Below, piece by piece: positions 1 through 11,512 of a stretch of 64,000 nucleotides of DNA. The DNA comes from Cellulomonas hominis (GTDB lineage Bacteria; Actinomycetota; Actinomycetes; Actinomycetales; Cellulomonadaceae), in the NCBI RefSeq assembly GCF_901521055.1, contig NZ_CABEGA010000040.1, positions 1 to 64,000 of the forward strand, given 5' to 3'. Both the position numbers and the translations under genes were made by a program. Positions within the stretch are counted from its first letter, which is position 1, and every line of letters starts with the position of its first letter. The notes under the pieces are model-generated. The model did no database searches and was not told where the DNA came from. It saw only the letters and a list, made by a program, of their open reading frames with translations.

Positions 1-58
1 TACCACTAACACGTAGTGACCACAGTTGTAACGACCATAAGATCGAATGTACTACGGG
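1..58. other. Unidentified low-GC lead sequence, probably non-genomic
   Basis: This stretch is about half A/T, unlike everything downstream, has no credible gene, and runs directly into a poly-T tract and an Illumina adapter. I read it as library or read-end artefact rather than chromosome. I do not recognise its source. Confidence 0.6.
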
Positions 59-149
59 TTTTTTTTTTTTTTCAAGCAGAAGACGGAATACGAGATAGCG
101 TAGCGTCTCGTGGGCTCGGAGATGTGTAAAAGAGCCCCCCCCCCCCCCC
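59..149 (+). other. Illumina P7 / Nextera read-2 adapter contamination with poly-T and poly-C
   Basis: Positions 59-72 are 14 T. Positions 73-96 match the Illumina P7 end (CAAGCAGAAGACGG...) with one substitution. Positions 97-104 (AGCGTAGC) sit where the 8-base i7 index belongs; from memory this is the reverse complement of Nextera index N709. From 105 the Nextera transposon end (GTCTCGTGGGCTCGG...) is readable to about 134 with small errors, then 15 C follow. Genomic sequence seems to start near 150. An open frame running through this segment is an artefact and must not be used as the start of the MATE gene. Confidence 0.95.
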
Positions 150-205
150 TCCGCCGTGCCGGCATCCGCCGGCGCGCGCTCGAGCCTGCCCGCGAAGGAG
201 CAGTC

Positions 206-1633
206 ATGAGCACCACGAACCCCACCGCCGACACGGTCGGCACCGACCGCTGGTACCTGTCCTCCGCCCCGGTGGTGCGCGCCCTCGTGCACCTGTGCGT
301 GCCGATGGCCGCCGCGATGATCGTCGGCGCCGTCTACAACGTCATCAACGCCGGATTCATCGGCGCGCTGCACGACACGTCCCTGCTGGCGGCGGTCACG
401 ATCGGCGCGCCGGTCCTCGGCCTCGTCATGGCGGTCGGCAACGTGTTCGGCGTCGGCGGCGGCGCGCTGATCTCCCGGCTGCTCGGCGCGGCGGAGCACG
501 ACCCCGCCCGGGCCGCGACGATCAGGAACGTCTCGTCGTTCGCGCTGTGGGGCACCGTCGTCGTGGGCGCCGTGCTGGGCGGCGCCGGTCTGCTGGTGCT
601 GCGCCCGCTGGTCCGGGTCCTGGGCGCCGACGCCGGCACGACGCAGGCGACGAGCGCGTTCGTCGGGATCCTGCTCGCGTTCGTCCCCGTGCTCGCCGCC
701 GCGGTGTGCCTCGAGCAGCTCGTGCGGGCGGAGGGTGCCGCGCGCCAGGTGATGACGGGGCTGATCGCCTCCACGGTCGCCAACGTCCTCCTCGACGTGC
801 TGTTCATCCTCGTGCTGCACCGCGGGGTGGCCGGCGCGGCGCTGGCCATCGGCCTCGCGAACGTGGTCACCGTCGCCTACTTCGCGACCTGGCTCGCGCG
901 CCGCAGCGAGCACGTCAGCCTCGCGCCGCGGTGGTTCACGCTCGCACCCGCGGTGCTGCGGCCGGTCCTCGGCGTCGGGGTCAGCACGCTGCTGCAGTCG
1001 GCGTTCCTCATCGTCACGTCGCTGGTGCTGAACAACCTCGCCGGCGGGTACGGCGACGGCCCCCTCGCGGCGATGGGCGTCGCGGTCCGGATCGCGCAGG
1101 TCCCGGAGTTCCTGGTCATGGGCGTGACCCTCGGGGTGCTGCCGCTGCTCGCGTACGCCTACGGCAAGGGAGACGCCCGCCGCCTCGCCTCGGCGGTGCG
1201 CACCGCCGCCGTCGCGGTCGGGGGCGTCGCCCTCCTGTTCTCGGTGACCGTCCTGGTGCTGCGCGAGCAGGTGCTCGCCGCGTTCCTCACGGACCGGGCG
1301 GTCGTGGGGATCGGTGTCACGGTCCTCACGGCGCAGCTCGTGGCGATGGTCGCGAACGGCTTCACGGGCCTGCTCACCTCCCTGTTCCAGGCCACGGGCC
1401 AGGCGGTCGCGGCGAACGTCATGTCGGTCACCCAGGGGGTGCTGTTCGTGCCGGTGGTGCTGCTCGGCAACCGGTGGTTCGGGCTGCCCGGGATCATCTG
1501 GGCCCTGACCGTCACGGAGGTCGCCGTGCTGCTCGCGGGCGCCGGGCTGTGGCTGGCGACGCGCCGCGCCGTCGACCGCGGGCTGGCCGAGGGCAGCCCG
1601 GAGCGGGCCGAGCAGGCGCTGGCGGAGGCGTGA
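206..1633 (+). CDS. MATE-family multidrug/cation antiporter
   Basis: A 475-residue integral membrane protein with the twelve-helix pattern of the MATE (multi antimicrobial extrusion) family, which exports cationic compounds in exchange for Na+ or H+. The first helix region (VHLCVPMAAAMIVGAVYNVI) and the repeated second half starting near residue 250 fit the two MatE repeats, and the length is typical. The ATG at 206 follows a GAAGGAG ribosome site. The frame stays open upstream only because it reads into adapter sequence, so 206 is the first believable start. The gene converges on the next operon with a 7-base gap. Substrate cannot be inferred. Confidence 0.88.
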   Translation: MSTTNPTADTVGTDRWYLSSAPVVRALVHLCVPMAAAMIVGAVYNVINAGFIGALHDTSLLAAVTIGAPVLGLVMAVGNVFGVGGGALISRLLGAAEHDPARAATIRNVSSFALWGTVVVGAVLGGAGLLVLRPLVRVLGADAGTTQATSAFVGILLAFVPVLAAAVCLEQLVRAEGAARQVMTGLIASTVANVLLDVLFILVLHRGVAGAALAIGLANVVTVAYFATWLARRSEHVSLAPRWFTLAPAVLRPVLGVGVSTLLQSAFLIVTSLVLNNLAGGYGDGPLAAMGVAVRIAQVPEFLVMGVTLGVLPLLAYAYGKGDARRLASAVRTAAVAVGGVALLFSVTVLVLREQVLAAFLTDRAVVGIGVTVLTAQLVAMVANGFTGLLTSLFQATGQAVAANVMSVTQGVLFVPVVLLGNRWFGLPGIIWALTVTEVAVLLAGAGLWLATRRAVDRGLAEGSPERAEQALAEA

Positions 1634-1640
1634 CGCGCCG

Positions 1641-2581
<941 letters not shown>

Positions 2582-2585
<4 letters not shown>

Positions 2586-3520
2586 CGCACGCCCTCCGGG
2601 AAGACGGTCGTCCAGTCGTCCTTCATGCTGACCACCACCCAGCCCCGCTCCGCCGCCACGCCGAGCAGGTCCTCGGCGCCCGCGACGTAGGCGAACTCGC
2701 GCTCGTCGTCGTCGTGCAGGACGACCATCCGCAGCGCCGGACCCGTGCCCGTCCCGGAGAACGTGAGCATCGGCAGGTCGCCGTTGGAGTTGCCGACCGA
2801 CAGGATCGGCCGCCGCCCGATGCGGCTCCAGATGCGCACCGGCTTCTCGGGCCCGTCGTCGAAGAAGTCCATCGCGCTCTTGTAGAGCAGCTCGTCCCGC
2901 TCGTCGCCCGGCCGGTAGGTCAGGCCGAGCGCGCTGCCGATGACCCGCTCCGGCGGCACGCCGTACAGGTCGCCCGCGACGGGGCGCATGAAGTCGCGGT
3001 CCCCGCCGGAGGCGATGTAGACGGCGAAACCGTGCGCCTCCAGGTAGCCGAGCAGCTCGACCATCGGGCCGAACACGCACCCCTGGTACGGCACGCCGAG
3101 CGTCGGGTGCTCCGCGGCGGCGAAGAACGCCCGCACCCGCTCGTCGTACTCGTCGACCGTGACGTCCTCGAACGCCTGCGTGACGGCCGTCATCAGCAGC
3201 CCCAGGTCGGCGTCGTCGCCGTGGTAGTGCTTGACCATCGCCGCGCCCAGCCAGCGCAGGTCCTGCGTGTACGCCGCCTGCCACGGCTGCCGCTCGCGCA
3301 GCGCCGGGTCGGCCTCCGCCATCTGCGCGAGCCGCCGGACGGTGAAGTCCAGCTGGATCGGCATCGGCTTCTCGCACCACAGCGTGCCGTCGTTGTCGAC
3401 CACGGCGACCCGGGCGGGCGGCGGCACGTAGTCCGGGCCGCCCTCCCGGGTGACCCGCTCGACGAAGCCGACGACGGCGGACCGCGCCGGCCCGTCCGTC
3501 CAGGACCCCAGCTCCCCCAC
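2582..3520 (-). CDS. HAD-superfamily phosphatase in sulfatase operon
   Basis: A 312-residue haloacid-dehalogenase-type hydrolase. Motif I is VVDNDGTLW (nucleophile and acid/base Asp), motif II lies in YIASGGD, the motif III lysine in LLYKSAMDFF, and motif IV in SVGNSNGDLPML. The spacing with a large alpha-helical cap between motifs I and II suits a C1-cap, phosphoserine-phosphatase-like member acting on a small phosphorylated metabolite. The GTG start at 3520 follows a GAGG site and lies 10 bases after the sulfatase stop. The stop overlaps the FGE start. Its role beside a sulfatase is unknown; handling the desulfated product or the same mixed sulfate/phosphate ester pool is a guess. Confidence 0.8.
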
Positions 3521-3530
3521 GCCCGTCGCC

Positions 3531-5069
3531 TCAGTCCTTGGCGAGGGCGGCGTGCAGCTTGGCCACGGCCTGGTCGATCGTGAACGAGGCCGCCGCCTGC
3601 CGCGGCGGGAACTCCAGGAACGTCTGCAGGAACGCCGTGGTGATCGCGGTGCCGTAGAGCGCGAAGAAGTCGTGGTCGAGGAACCAGTCCCAGTAGGTGT
3701 TCGACGTGACGTCCGCCCGCTCGAACGGGTCCGTGCGCAGGTTGAACAGCTTCGGGACCCGCAACGGCGTGAACGGCTCGCCCCAGAGCGCCATCGTCCC
3801 CGGGGACCGCTGCTCCATGAACACGATCTTCCAGTTGTCGAACCGGATGCCGAGCACGTCGCAGTCGTCGGAGAAGTAGATCAGCCCCCGGCGCGGGCTC
3901 TCCTCGACCTCGCCCGTCAGGTAGGGCAGCAGGTCCCACCCGTCGATGTGCGCCCGGAACGTCTTGGCGCCCGCGACGTGCCCCTGCTTGAGCTTCTCGA
4001 CGATGTCCGGCTCGCCCGCCGCCGACAGGAACGTCGGCAGCCAGTCGTGGTGCTGCACGATCTCGTTCGACACGACGCCGGCCGGGATGTGACCGGGCCA
4101 CCGGATCAGCTCCGGGACGCGGAACGCGCCCTCCCAGTTCGTGTTCTTCTCGCTGCGGAACGGGGTGGTGGCGCCGTCCGGCCAGGTGTTGGCGTGCGGG
4201 CCGTTGTCGGTGCTGTAGATGACGATCGTGTCCTCGGCGATGCCGAGCTCGTCCACCGCGTCGAGCAGCAGCCCGACGTGCCCGTCGTGGTCGATCATCG
4301 TGTCGTGGTACGTCGACTGCCACCGGCCCGCCTGCCCCACACTCTCCGGCTTGGTGTGCGTCCGCAGGTGCATGTGCGTGGTGTTCATCCACACGAAGAA
4401 CGGGGTGTCGGCCTCGACCTGCCGCCGCATGAAGTCGATCGCCGCGGCGGTCGTGTCGTCGTCGATGGTCTCCATCCGCTTGCGGGTGAGCGGACCGGTG
4501 TCCTCGATCCGCTGCTTCCCGACGACGCCGTACTTCGGGTCCTCGGTCGCGTCGTGCTCGTCCGTCGCCCACGCGTGCAGCACCCCGCGGGGCTCGTAGA
4601 TGGCGTGCAGCTTCGGGAAGTCCTCCTTCTTCGGGAAGTCCGGCTGCTCCGGGTCCTCCTCGGCGTTCAGGTGGTAGAGGTTCCCGTAGAACTCGTCGAA
4701 CCCGTGCACCGTCGGCAGGTACCCGTTGAGGTCGCCCAGGTGGTTCTTGCCGAACTGCCCGGTCGCGTACCCGAGCGGCTTCAGCAGCTCCGCGATCGTC
4801 GGGTCCTCGGCGGACAGCCCGACGTCGGCGCCCGGCACGCCGACCTTGCTCATGCCCGTCCGGTAGACGCTCTGCCCGGTGATGAACGAGGCGCGCCCCG
4901 CGGTGCAGCTCTGCTCGCCGTAGGAGTCGGTGAACCGCATCCCCTCGTCGGCCAGGCGGTCGATGTTCGGCGTGCGGTACCCCATCAGGCCGTCGCTGTA
5001 GCAGCTGAGGTTCGTGATCCCGATGTCGTCACCCCAGATCACCAGGATGTTCGGCTTCCCGTCCGGCAT
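3531..5069 (-). CDS. Type I sulfatase (arylsulfatase family S1)
   Basis: A 512-residue alkaline-phosphatase-fold sulfatase hydrolysing sulfate esters. Metal and catalytic elements are visible: NILVIWGDDIG near the N-terminus, the formylglycine motif SCTAGRASFITGQ with Cys55 and Arg59, FGKNHLG, the HMHLRTH histidines and IYSTDNGPH. The motif is C-x-A-x-R rather than the commoner C-x-P-x-R; established FGE targets include both. The ATG at 5069 is preferred because AGGAGG lies just upstream, although the frame is open to 5129. No secretion signal, so probably cytoplasmic like its maturase. It is the first gene of an operon with a HAD phosphatase and FGE. Substrate unknown. Confidence 0.9.
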   Translation of the reverse strand: MPDGKPNILVIWGDDIGITNLSCYSDGLMGYRTPNIDRLADEGMRFTDSYGEQSCTAGRASFITGQSVYRTGMSKVGVPGADVGLSAEDPTIAELLKPLGYATGQFGKNHLGDLNGYLPTVHGFDEFYGNLYHLNAEEDPEQPDFPKKEDFPKLHAIYEPRGVLHAWATDEHDATEDPKYGVVGKQRIEDTGPLTRKRMETIDDDTTAAAIDFMRRQVEADTPFFVWMNTTHMHLRTHTKPESVGQAGRWQSTYHDTMIDHDGHVGLLLDAVDELGIAEDTIVIYSTDNGPHANTWPDGATTPFRSEKNTNWEGAFRVPELIRWPGHIPAGVVSNEIVQHHDWLPTFLSAAGEPDIVEKLKQGHVAGAKTFRAHIDGWDLLPYLTGEVEESPRRGLIYFSDDCDVLGIRFDNWKIVFMEQRSPGTMALWGEPFTPLRVPKLFNLRTDPFERADVTSNTYWDWFLDHDFFALYGTAITTAFLQTFLEFPPRQAAASFTIDQAVAKLHAALAKD

Positions 5070-5157
5070 GACGCCCTCCTCCGCTGGGTGTGCCGCCAGT
5101 CTCACGACGTCGGGCAGCGGCTTCCTCATCCGCCGGAGGTGAGATCGCCGCGCGACC

Positions 5158-6390
5158 TCAGAGGGAGGCGAGCACCCGCTCCTCGTGCCGGTGCCCGGCC
5201 AGCTCGTACCCGACCACGGTCACCCACGGCGTGAGCGAGACGACCACGAGGGACCAGACCAGGGGCGCGCCGGCCACCGCCAGCAGCACCCCGGCCACCA
5301 CGACCGCCCCCGACACCGCGACGAGCACGAGGTGGAACGGGTCGAGGCTGCGGGTGAGCGCGGCGTACAGCGCGTAGACGCCCAGCAGGTACACGGCGAC
5401 GGGGACCGCGACGGTCAGGACGGTCCCGGTGAGCGAGAGCTCGCTGTGCTCCTGGAGGAAGAACGCGGCGGCGTGCAGCCCGCCGCCGACGGCGACGATC
5501 GCCCCGAACAGCACGATGTGCCCGTACCCCCACGAGAACGAGCGCCGCCGCCGCGCGGCCAGCAGGTCACCGCTCGGCATCACGAAGTACGCCCACCACA
5601 GCCCGAACGTCAGCGACGTCCCCGCGAGGCCGAGCAGGGCCGTCTCGGCGGTCCAGCCCTGCTCCTCGATCACGGCGGACAGGGCGAACGTCGTGCCCAT
5701 CAGCCCCTCGCCCAGCGCGATGATCACGAGCAGCCCGTAGCGCTCGGCGATGTGGTGCGGGTGCCACGGCGTGCCGCCGTGCACGCGCTCGGCGACGACC
5801 GGCCCCACGAGCTCGAGCAGCACGAGCGGCACCATCAGGGCGAACGTCGTCCCGGTGGGCAGGTCCGTGAGGGCCAGCGCGATCCAGCCGACCTGCGCGG
5901 CGAGCAGCGTGGCGATGAACACCGCGACGCTCTGCCGCCGCGCGGGGTCGGCCAGGGCGGCGCGGCTCCACTGCAGCACCATCGGCACGCGCATGACGAC
6001 GTAGCCGAGCACCATCACCCGGTTGTCGATGTGGTCGCCCTCGGCCAGCGACTCGAACATCGGCGTCAGCCCGAGCGCGAGGATCAGGACGCCGACCATC
6101 TGCACCATCGTGGTGAGCCGGAACAGCCAGTCGTCGGTGTCGTAGGCGGACGCGAACCAGGTGAAGTTGATCCACGCCCACGACACCGCGAACGTCGCGA
6201 AGCAGAACCCGGCGACCGCGGGACCCACGTGCCCGTCCGCGAGCAGGTGGGCGAGCTCCTCGGCGGTCCGGCCGAACGCGATGACGAAGGTGAGGTCGAA
6301 CAGCAGCTCGAGCGGCGTGGCGGCCCGGCCGCCCTCGCGCGGGTCCCGGCCGGTCATGCGGGTGCGCAGGGGCGTCACGCTCGGCGGCAT
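5158..6390 (-). CDS. Low-temperature-requirement A (LtrA) family membrane protein
   Basis: A 410-residue polytopic membrane protein of about ten to twelve helices. It begins with the conserved LtrA signature (ATPLELLFDLTFVIAFGRTAEEL) and has HHIAERYGLLVIIALGEGLMG in the middle, both hallmarks of the family. LtrA was named from a Listeria cold-growth mutant; the biochemical function is not established. The ATG at 6390 was chosen; an in-frame ATG at 6357 is possible and neither has a strong ribosome site. It lies downstream of a strong hairpin terminating the alcohol dehydrogenase gene, so it likely has its own promoter. Confidence 0.85.
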   Translation of the reverse strand: MPPSVTPLRTRMTGRDPREGGRAATPLELLFDLTFVIAFGRTAEELAHLLADGHVGPAVAGFCFATFAVSWAWINFTWFASAYDTDDWLFRLTTMVQMVGVLILALGLTPMFESLAEGDHIDNRVMVLGYVVMRVPMVLQWSRAALADPARRQSVAVFIATLLAAQVGWIALALTDLPTGTTFALMVPLVLLELVGPVVAERVHGGTPWHPHHIAERYGLLVIIALGEGLMGTTFALSAVIEEQGWTAETALLGLAGTSLTFGLWWAYFVMPSGDLLAARRRRSFSWGYGHIVLFGAIVAVGGGLHAAAFFLQEHSELSLTGTVLTVAVPVAVYLLGVYALYAALTRSLDPFHLVLVAVSGAVVVAGVLLAVAGAPLVWSLVVVSLTPWVTVVGYELAGHRHEERVLASL

Positions 6391-6408
6391 GGTCGGAGTG
6401 TAGGAGCA

Positions 6409-6445
6409 CGTCACCGCCGCGCGGGACGCCCGCGCGGCGGTGACG
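6409..6445 (-). terminator. 17-bp perfect stem-loop terminator
   Basis: Arms 6409-6425 and 6429-6445 are perfectly complementary around a 3-base loop. It starts 5 bases past the stop of the minus-strand alcohol dehydrogenase gene and precedes LtrA. There is no T-tract, as is common in high-GC actinobacteria. Confidence 0.8.
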
Positions 6446-6449
6446 GGGC

Positions 6450-7496
6450 TCAGGCGAGCGTCGCGGTGTCGATCACGAAGCGGTAGCGCACGTCGGACGC
6501 CAGGACCCGCTCCCAGGCCTCGTTGACCTGGTCCGCGGCGATGACCTCGATCTCGGCGCCGAAGCCGTGCTCGGCGCAGAAGTCGAGCATCTCCTGGGTC
6601 TCGGCGATGGACCCGATGGTCGAGCCGGCGAAGGACCGGCGCGCCGGGATCAGGGAGAACGCCTGCACGGGCAGGGGCTGCGGCGGGGCGCCGACCATGA
6701 CCATCGTGCCGTCGACCGCGAGCAGCGACAGGTACGCGTTCGGGTCGATCTCGGCGCTGACGGTGTTGACGATCAGGTCGAACTCCCCCGCGAGCTGCTC
6801 GAACGTGTCGGGGTCGCTGGTGGCGAAGTAGCGGCGGGCACCGAGGCGCAGGCCGTCCTCCTGCTTCTTCAGCGACTGCGACAGCACGGTGACGTCCGCG
6901 CCCATGGCGTGCGCGATCTTGACGCCCATGTGGCCCAGCCCGCCCATGCCCACGACGGCGACCTTCATGCCGGGGCCGGCGTTCCAGTGGCGCAGCGGGG
7001 AGTACGTGGTGATGCCCGCGCACAGCAGCGGCGCGGCCACGTCGAGGTCGAGGGAGTCGGGGATGCGGACGACGAAGCCCTCGGTCACGACGACCTGCTG
7101 CGCGTAGCCGCCCTGGGTGACGCTGCCGTCGCGGTCGGTGCTCGCGTAGGTGCCGGTGTTGCCGCGCAGGCAGTACTGCTCCTGGCCCTGCTCGCACTGG
7201 ACGCACTCGCCGCAGGAGTTGACCATGCAGCCGACGCCGACGCGGTCGCCGACCGCGAACTTCGTGACCTCGGAGCCGACCTCGGCGACGACGCCCGCGA
7301 TCTCGTGCCCGACGACCAGCGGGTAGGGCACCGGGCCCCACTCGCCGCGGGCGGTGTGGATGTCGGAGTGGCAGATGCCGGCGAACTTGATGTCGATCCG
7401 CACGTCGAGCGGGCCGACGTCGCGGCGCTCGATCGTGGTGCGCTCCAGCGGCTGGTCGGCGGCGGTCGCGGCGTAGGCGTTCACGGTGGTGGGCAT
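6450..7496 (-). CDS. Zinc-dependent NAD(P)+ alcohol dehydrogenase (cinnamyl-alcohol-dehydrogenase type)
   Basis: A 348-residue medium-chain dehydrogenase/reductase. Catalytic zinc ligands are in [17 protein letters not shown] and VVGHEIAG, the structural zinc site is the four-cysteine lobe [15 protein letters not shown], and the nucleotide-binding motif is [15 protein letters not shown]. Overall it resembles the YahK/cinnamyl alcohol dehydrogenase subgroup, which reduces broad aldehydes with NADPH. The ATG at 7496 gives the expected family length. It lies 89 bases downstream of an aldo-keto reductase on the same strand, so both may form a carbonyl-reduction unit, and it ends at a strong hairpin. 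Confidence 0.9.
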   Translation of the reverse strand: MPTTVNAYAATAADQPLERTTIERRDVGPLDVRIDIKFAGICHSDIHTARGEWGPVPYPLVVGHEIAGVVAEVGSEVTKFAVGDRVGVGCMVNSCGECVQCEQGQEQYCLRGNTGTYASTDRDGSVTQGGYAQQVVVTEGFVVRIPDSLDLDVAAPLLCAGITTYSPLRHWNAGPGMKVAVVGMGGLGHMGVKIAHAMGADVTVLSQSLKKQEDGLRLGARRYFATSDPDTFEQLAGEFDLIVNTVSAEIDPNAYLSLLAVDGTMVMVGAPPQPLPVQAFSLIPARRSFAGSTIGSIAETQEMLDFCAEHGFGAEIEVIAADQVNEAWERVLASDVRYRFVIDTATLA

Positions 7497-7585
7497 GCCC
7501 CCGATGGTGCCCAGAACGACGCTCCGGGCGCCAGCCGGGTGGGAGGCCCTGGCGGTGCCCCTCAGCCGGACCTGCAGCCGGGCGG

Positions 7586-8626
<1,041 letters not shown>

Positions 8627-8696
8627 TCAAGCCCGCCGGGATTGCCGGGCCACCGGAACCGGTGGAGCGTGGCGAGGACCATCACGAGGAGGGGAC

Positions 8697-10754
8697 ATGG
8701 CGGGTCCACCACCCCCCGCCGGGCGCGCGGCCGTGCGCCGGCGCCCGCGGCTGCTGCTCGCGGGCGTGGTGCTGCTGCTCGCGGCGGTGGGGGTCGCGCT
8801 GTGGCTGCGGGCCGCTCCGGACGGCGACCGCCGGGCCCCCGACCGGGACCCGCAGCGCCGCGCGGAGGTCTGGACGACGACGGCCGACGGCCGGCTCCGC
8901 CTCGAGCGGACCGCCACGGTCGCACCGGCACCGGCACCCGCCGCGACCGACGACCCCGGCGCGGCCGCGGACGTCGTGCAGGTCCCGGCCGCCGGGGACA
9001 CCACGGGGCAGGAGGTCCGCGGCTTCGGCGCCGCCCTGACGGAGTCCTCCGCCGCCCTGCTCCTGGCGATGGGCGACGACGCCCGTCGCGCGCTGCTCAC
9101 CGAGCTGTTCGACCCGGCCGGGCCGGTGCGGCTCTCCGTGCTGCGCGTCCCGCTCGGGGGCTCCGACTTCGTGGTGGAGGCCGCGCGCACCTACGACGAC
9201 CTGCCGGCGGGTGCGACGGACCCGGACCTCGAGCGGTTCAGCACCGCGCCGGACGAGCCGGTGCGGTCGCTGCTCCGCGAGATCCGCGGGCTCGCGCCGG
9301 ACCTCGTGGTCGTCGCGTCGCCGTGGAGCCCGCCCGCGTGGCTCAAGGACTCCGGCGCCCTGGCCGGCGGCCGGCTGCTCGACGACGACGAGGCGTACCG
9401 CACCTACGCCGCCTACCTGGTCCGGGCGCTGGAGCAGTACGCGGCGGCCGGGGTCCCGGTCGACGCCCTGACCGTCCAGAACGAGCCGCAGGCCCGCCAC
9501 CCCGACGGGTACCCGGGGACGGACATGCCGGTCGAGGACCAGGTGCGGCTGATGCGGGAGCTCGGGCCGGCGCTCGACGCCGCGGGGCTGGACCCCGAGA
9601 TCCTCGCCTTCGACCACAACTGGGCGCTGCACCCCGCCGACGCCGCGTCGACGCCGGACGGCCGCGACCCCGAGGCCGACTACGCCCTGGAGGTGCTGCG
9701 CAGCGACGCCGCACCGTGGGTCGGCGGGGTCGCGTTCCACTGCTACTCCGGGGACGCGTCCGCGCAGGCCGCGGTCCTCGACGAGCTCCCGGGCACCGAC
9801 ATCTGGATCACGGAGTGCTCCGGGTCCCACGCCCCCGGCACCCCGCCCGAGCAGGTGTTCGCGGACACGCTCGGCTGGCAGGGCCGGCACCTGCTCGTCG
9901 AGGGGCTCGGGTACGGCGCGTCCACCGTGCTCACCTGGAACCTGGCGCTGGACCCGGGCGGCGGCCCGCACGTCGGCGGCTGCGGGACGTGCACCGGGGT
10001 GGTCATGCTCGACGGCGACGCGGTCACGCGGAACGCCGAGCTCGACGTCCTCGCGCACGCGTCGCGGTTCCTGCCCGCCGGCTCGGTGCGCGCCGGTCCG
10101 GCGGGTGCCGGTCCGGACACCCTCGGCCCGGCCACGGAGGGCGACGGCTCCGTCGCCCAGGTCGCCTTCCGGACGCCCGACGGCGCGGTCGTCGTCCTGC
10201 TGCAGCACGACGGCGACCGCGACCGGGACGTCGTGGTCGCGGACGCCGGCGACCGGTTCCCCGTGACGCTCCCCGGGCGGTCGCTCACCACGGTGGTGCT
10301 GGACGACGACCCCGGTGCGACGCCGACCGCACCCGCGGGCGCCCTCCTCGCCGAGGTCGACCTGCCCGGTGCCGTGACGACGGCGGAGCCCGCGGCGCCG
10401 CTCGACCCGTGCTGCACCCAGGACGTCGCGGCGCGCGCGACCGACGGCGACCCGGCGACGCGCTGGAGCTCGGGCCGGCCGCAGCGGCCGGGCGACCGGC
10501 TGGACGTGGACCTCGGGCGCGCGGTCGCGGTGCGCACCGTGGTGCTGGACGCAGGGGGCGGCGACTGGCCCCGCGGCTACGAGGTCGAGGTCAGCGCCGA
10601 GGGCTCCACGTGGTCCGAGGCAGCGGTCCGCAGCGGCGCGGGTGCGGTCGCGGCCGCCTCGCTGGACGGAGCGCCCGTCCGGCACCTCCGCGTCCGCCTG
10701 ACGCAGGACGCCGCGCCGTGGTGGAGCGTCGCCGAGCTGCGCGTGTACGAGTGA
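8697..10754 (+). CDS. Membrane-anchored GH30 glycosidase with C-terminal F5/8 (discoidin) domain
   Basis: A 685-residue extracytoplasmic glycoside hydrolase. Residues about 18-37 form one hydrophobic helix after Arg-rich residues with no clear cleavage site, so I infer a signal anchor. The catalytic part fits clan A family GH30: EVRGFGAALTESSAALL at the barrel start, acid/base Glu263 in VQNEPQ and nucleophile Glu373 in IWITECSG. After a beta-sandwich the last ~115 residues (ATDGDPATRWSS to AELRVYE) are a discoidin-type carbohydrate-binding module (CBM32-like). GH30 members cleave beta-1,6-glucan, glucosylceramide or xylan; the specificity cannot be told here. The ATG has a perfect AGGAGG site. 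No transporter is adjacent. Confidence 0.88.
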   Translation: MAGPPPPAGRAAVRRRPRLLLAGVVLLLAAVGVALWLRAAPDGDRRAPDRDPQRRAEVWTTTADGRLRLERTATVAPAPAPAATDDPGAAADVVQVPAAGDTTGQEVRGFGAALTESSAALLLAMGDDARRALLTELFDPAGPVRLSVLRVPLGGSDFVVEAARTYDDLPAGATDPDLERFSTAPDEPVRSLLREIRGLAPDLVVVASPWSPPAWLKDSGALAGGRLLDDDEAYRTYAAYLVRALEQYAAAGVPVDALTVQNEPQARHPDGYPGTDMPVEDQVRLMRELGPALDAAGLDPEILAFDHNWALHPADAASTPDGRDPEADYALEVLRSDAAPWVGGVAFHCYSGDASAQAAVLDELPGTDIWITECSGSHAPGTPPEQVFADTLGWQGRHLLVEGLGYGASTVLTWNLALDPGGGPHVGGCGTCTGVVMLDGDAVTRNAELDVLAHASRFLPAGSVRAGPAGAGPDTLGPATEGDGSVAQVAFRTPDGAVVVLLQHDGDRDRDVVVADAGDRFPVTLPGRSLTTVVLDDDPGATPTAPAGALLAEVDLPGAVTTAEPAAPLDPCCTQDVAARATDGDPATRWSSGRPQRPGDRLDVDLGRAVAVRTVVLDAGGGDWPRGYEVEVSAEGSTWSEAAVRSGAGAVAAASLDGAPVRHLRVRLTQDAAPWWSVAELRVYE

Positions 10755-10840
10755 GCGCGCCGCTCGGGCCCGGTGGCGACCCGGGCGCGCCGCTGCGAGA
10801 CTCGGGCCGTCCACGGGGCGCTGCGCGGGAGGTCGGTCAC

Positions 10841-11308
10841 GTGTCGGACATGCCGGAGCGGGACGAGGCGTACGCCTTCCTCGACGACTACGCCCGCGCG
10901 GCCGCCGCACGCGTGGATGCCCCCACCGAGTGCAGCATCATCGTGCGGGAGACCTCGGTCCTGCGGTACGCGGCGAGCTCCGCGCCCGCCGCCGGGACGT
11001 GCGACCGGGTGGAGGTCGCCACGGGTGAGGGCCCGTGCGTGCTGGCGATCGAGCAGCTGCGGGGCGAGCTCGTGCCCGACACGCGCTCCGAGGAGCGCTG
11101 GCCCGCGTGGCGGGAGGCGGCGACGCGCAACGGCTTCCTGTCGTCGGCCGCCCTGCCGGCGATGGTGGACGACACCGTGACGCTCGCGCTGAACCTGTAC
11201 TCCCCCGACGTCGACCCGTGGGACGGCGCGGTCCTGGTCACGATGGACGGCTACGCCCAGGAGATCGCGGAGGCCGTCCGGGCGCGCGGGCCGCACCGGG
11301 AGCCGTAG
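10841..11308 (+). CDS. GAF-domain protein
   Basis: A 155-residue protein that is almost entirely one GAF sensory domain (about residues 10-148: ATGEGPCVLAIEQ, LPAMVDDTVTLALNLYSP). It resembles the GAF half of actinobacterial GAF-ANTAR regulators but lacks the C-terminal RNA-binding ANTAR helices, so it may be a stand-alone ligand or redox sensor. The GTG at 10841 has GGAGGT seven bases upstream, which decides the start over the in-frame ATG at 10850. It is followed by a hairpin terminator. Ligand and partner unknown. Confidence 0.75.
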   Translation: MSDMPERDEAYAFLDDYARAAAARVDAPTECSIIVRETSVLRYAASSAPAAGTCDRVEVATGEGPCVLAIEQLRGELVPDTRSEERWPAWREAATRNGFLSSAALPAMVDDTVTLALNLYSPDVDPWDGAVLVTMDGYAQEIAEAVRARGPHREP

Positions 11309-11439
11309 CGGGTCCGAGCGGGAACAACCGGGCGGCGCCGTGCATTGAGGAGGGTGCCGCGCCGGTTCATGACCCCCGGGCTCAACCTCCATCCGCTCCG
11401 AGCGGACTCGCGCCGTGAGGCGTCTGCCGGTGGCGGCAC

Positions 11440-11473
11440 CGAAGGGCGGCGGGAGCGATTCCGCCGCCCTTCG
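11440..11473. terminator. 13-bp stem-loop, bidirectional terminator
   Basis: The arms 11440-11452 and 11461-11473 pair perfectly with an 8-base loop. It lies between the GAF gene (plus) and the TetR gene (minus), which converge. The remainder of 11309-11512 shows nothing else recognisable. Confidence 0.75.
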
Positions 11474-11512
11474 TCGTGCCTGTCCATGTCCCGGCGCCGG
11501 TCACCCCGCACG

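Noticed and set aside
59-72. Poly-T as a terminator
   Set aside because: No hairpin precedes it and it abuts an adapter sequence; it is a library artefact.
110-205. N-terminal extension of the MATE protein
   Set aside because: It translates Illumina adapter and poly-C. The true ATG with ribosome site is at 206.
34-243. Minus-strand small protein at the left edge
   Set aside because: It overlaps adapter and poly-C/poly-T, with a Lys-rich end from the poly-T tract.
11035-11418. Additional plus-strand gene overlapping the GAF gene
   Set aside because: Same DNA in another frame, Arg/Gly-rich, without ribosome site or homology.
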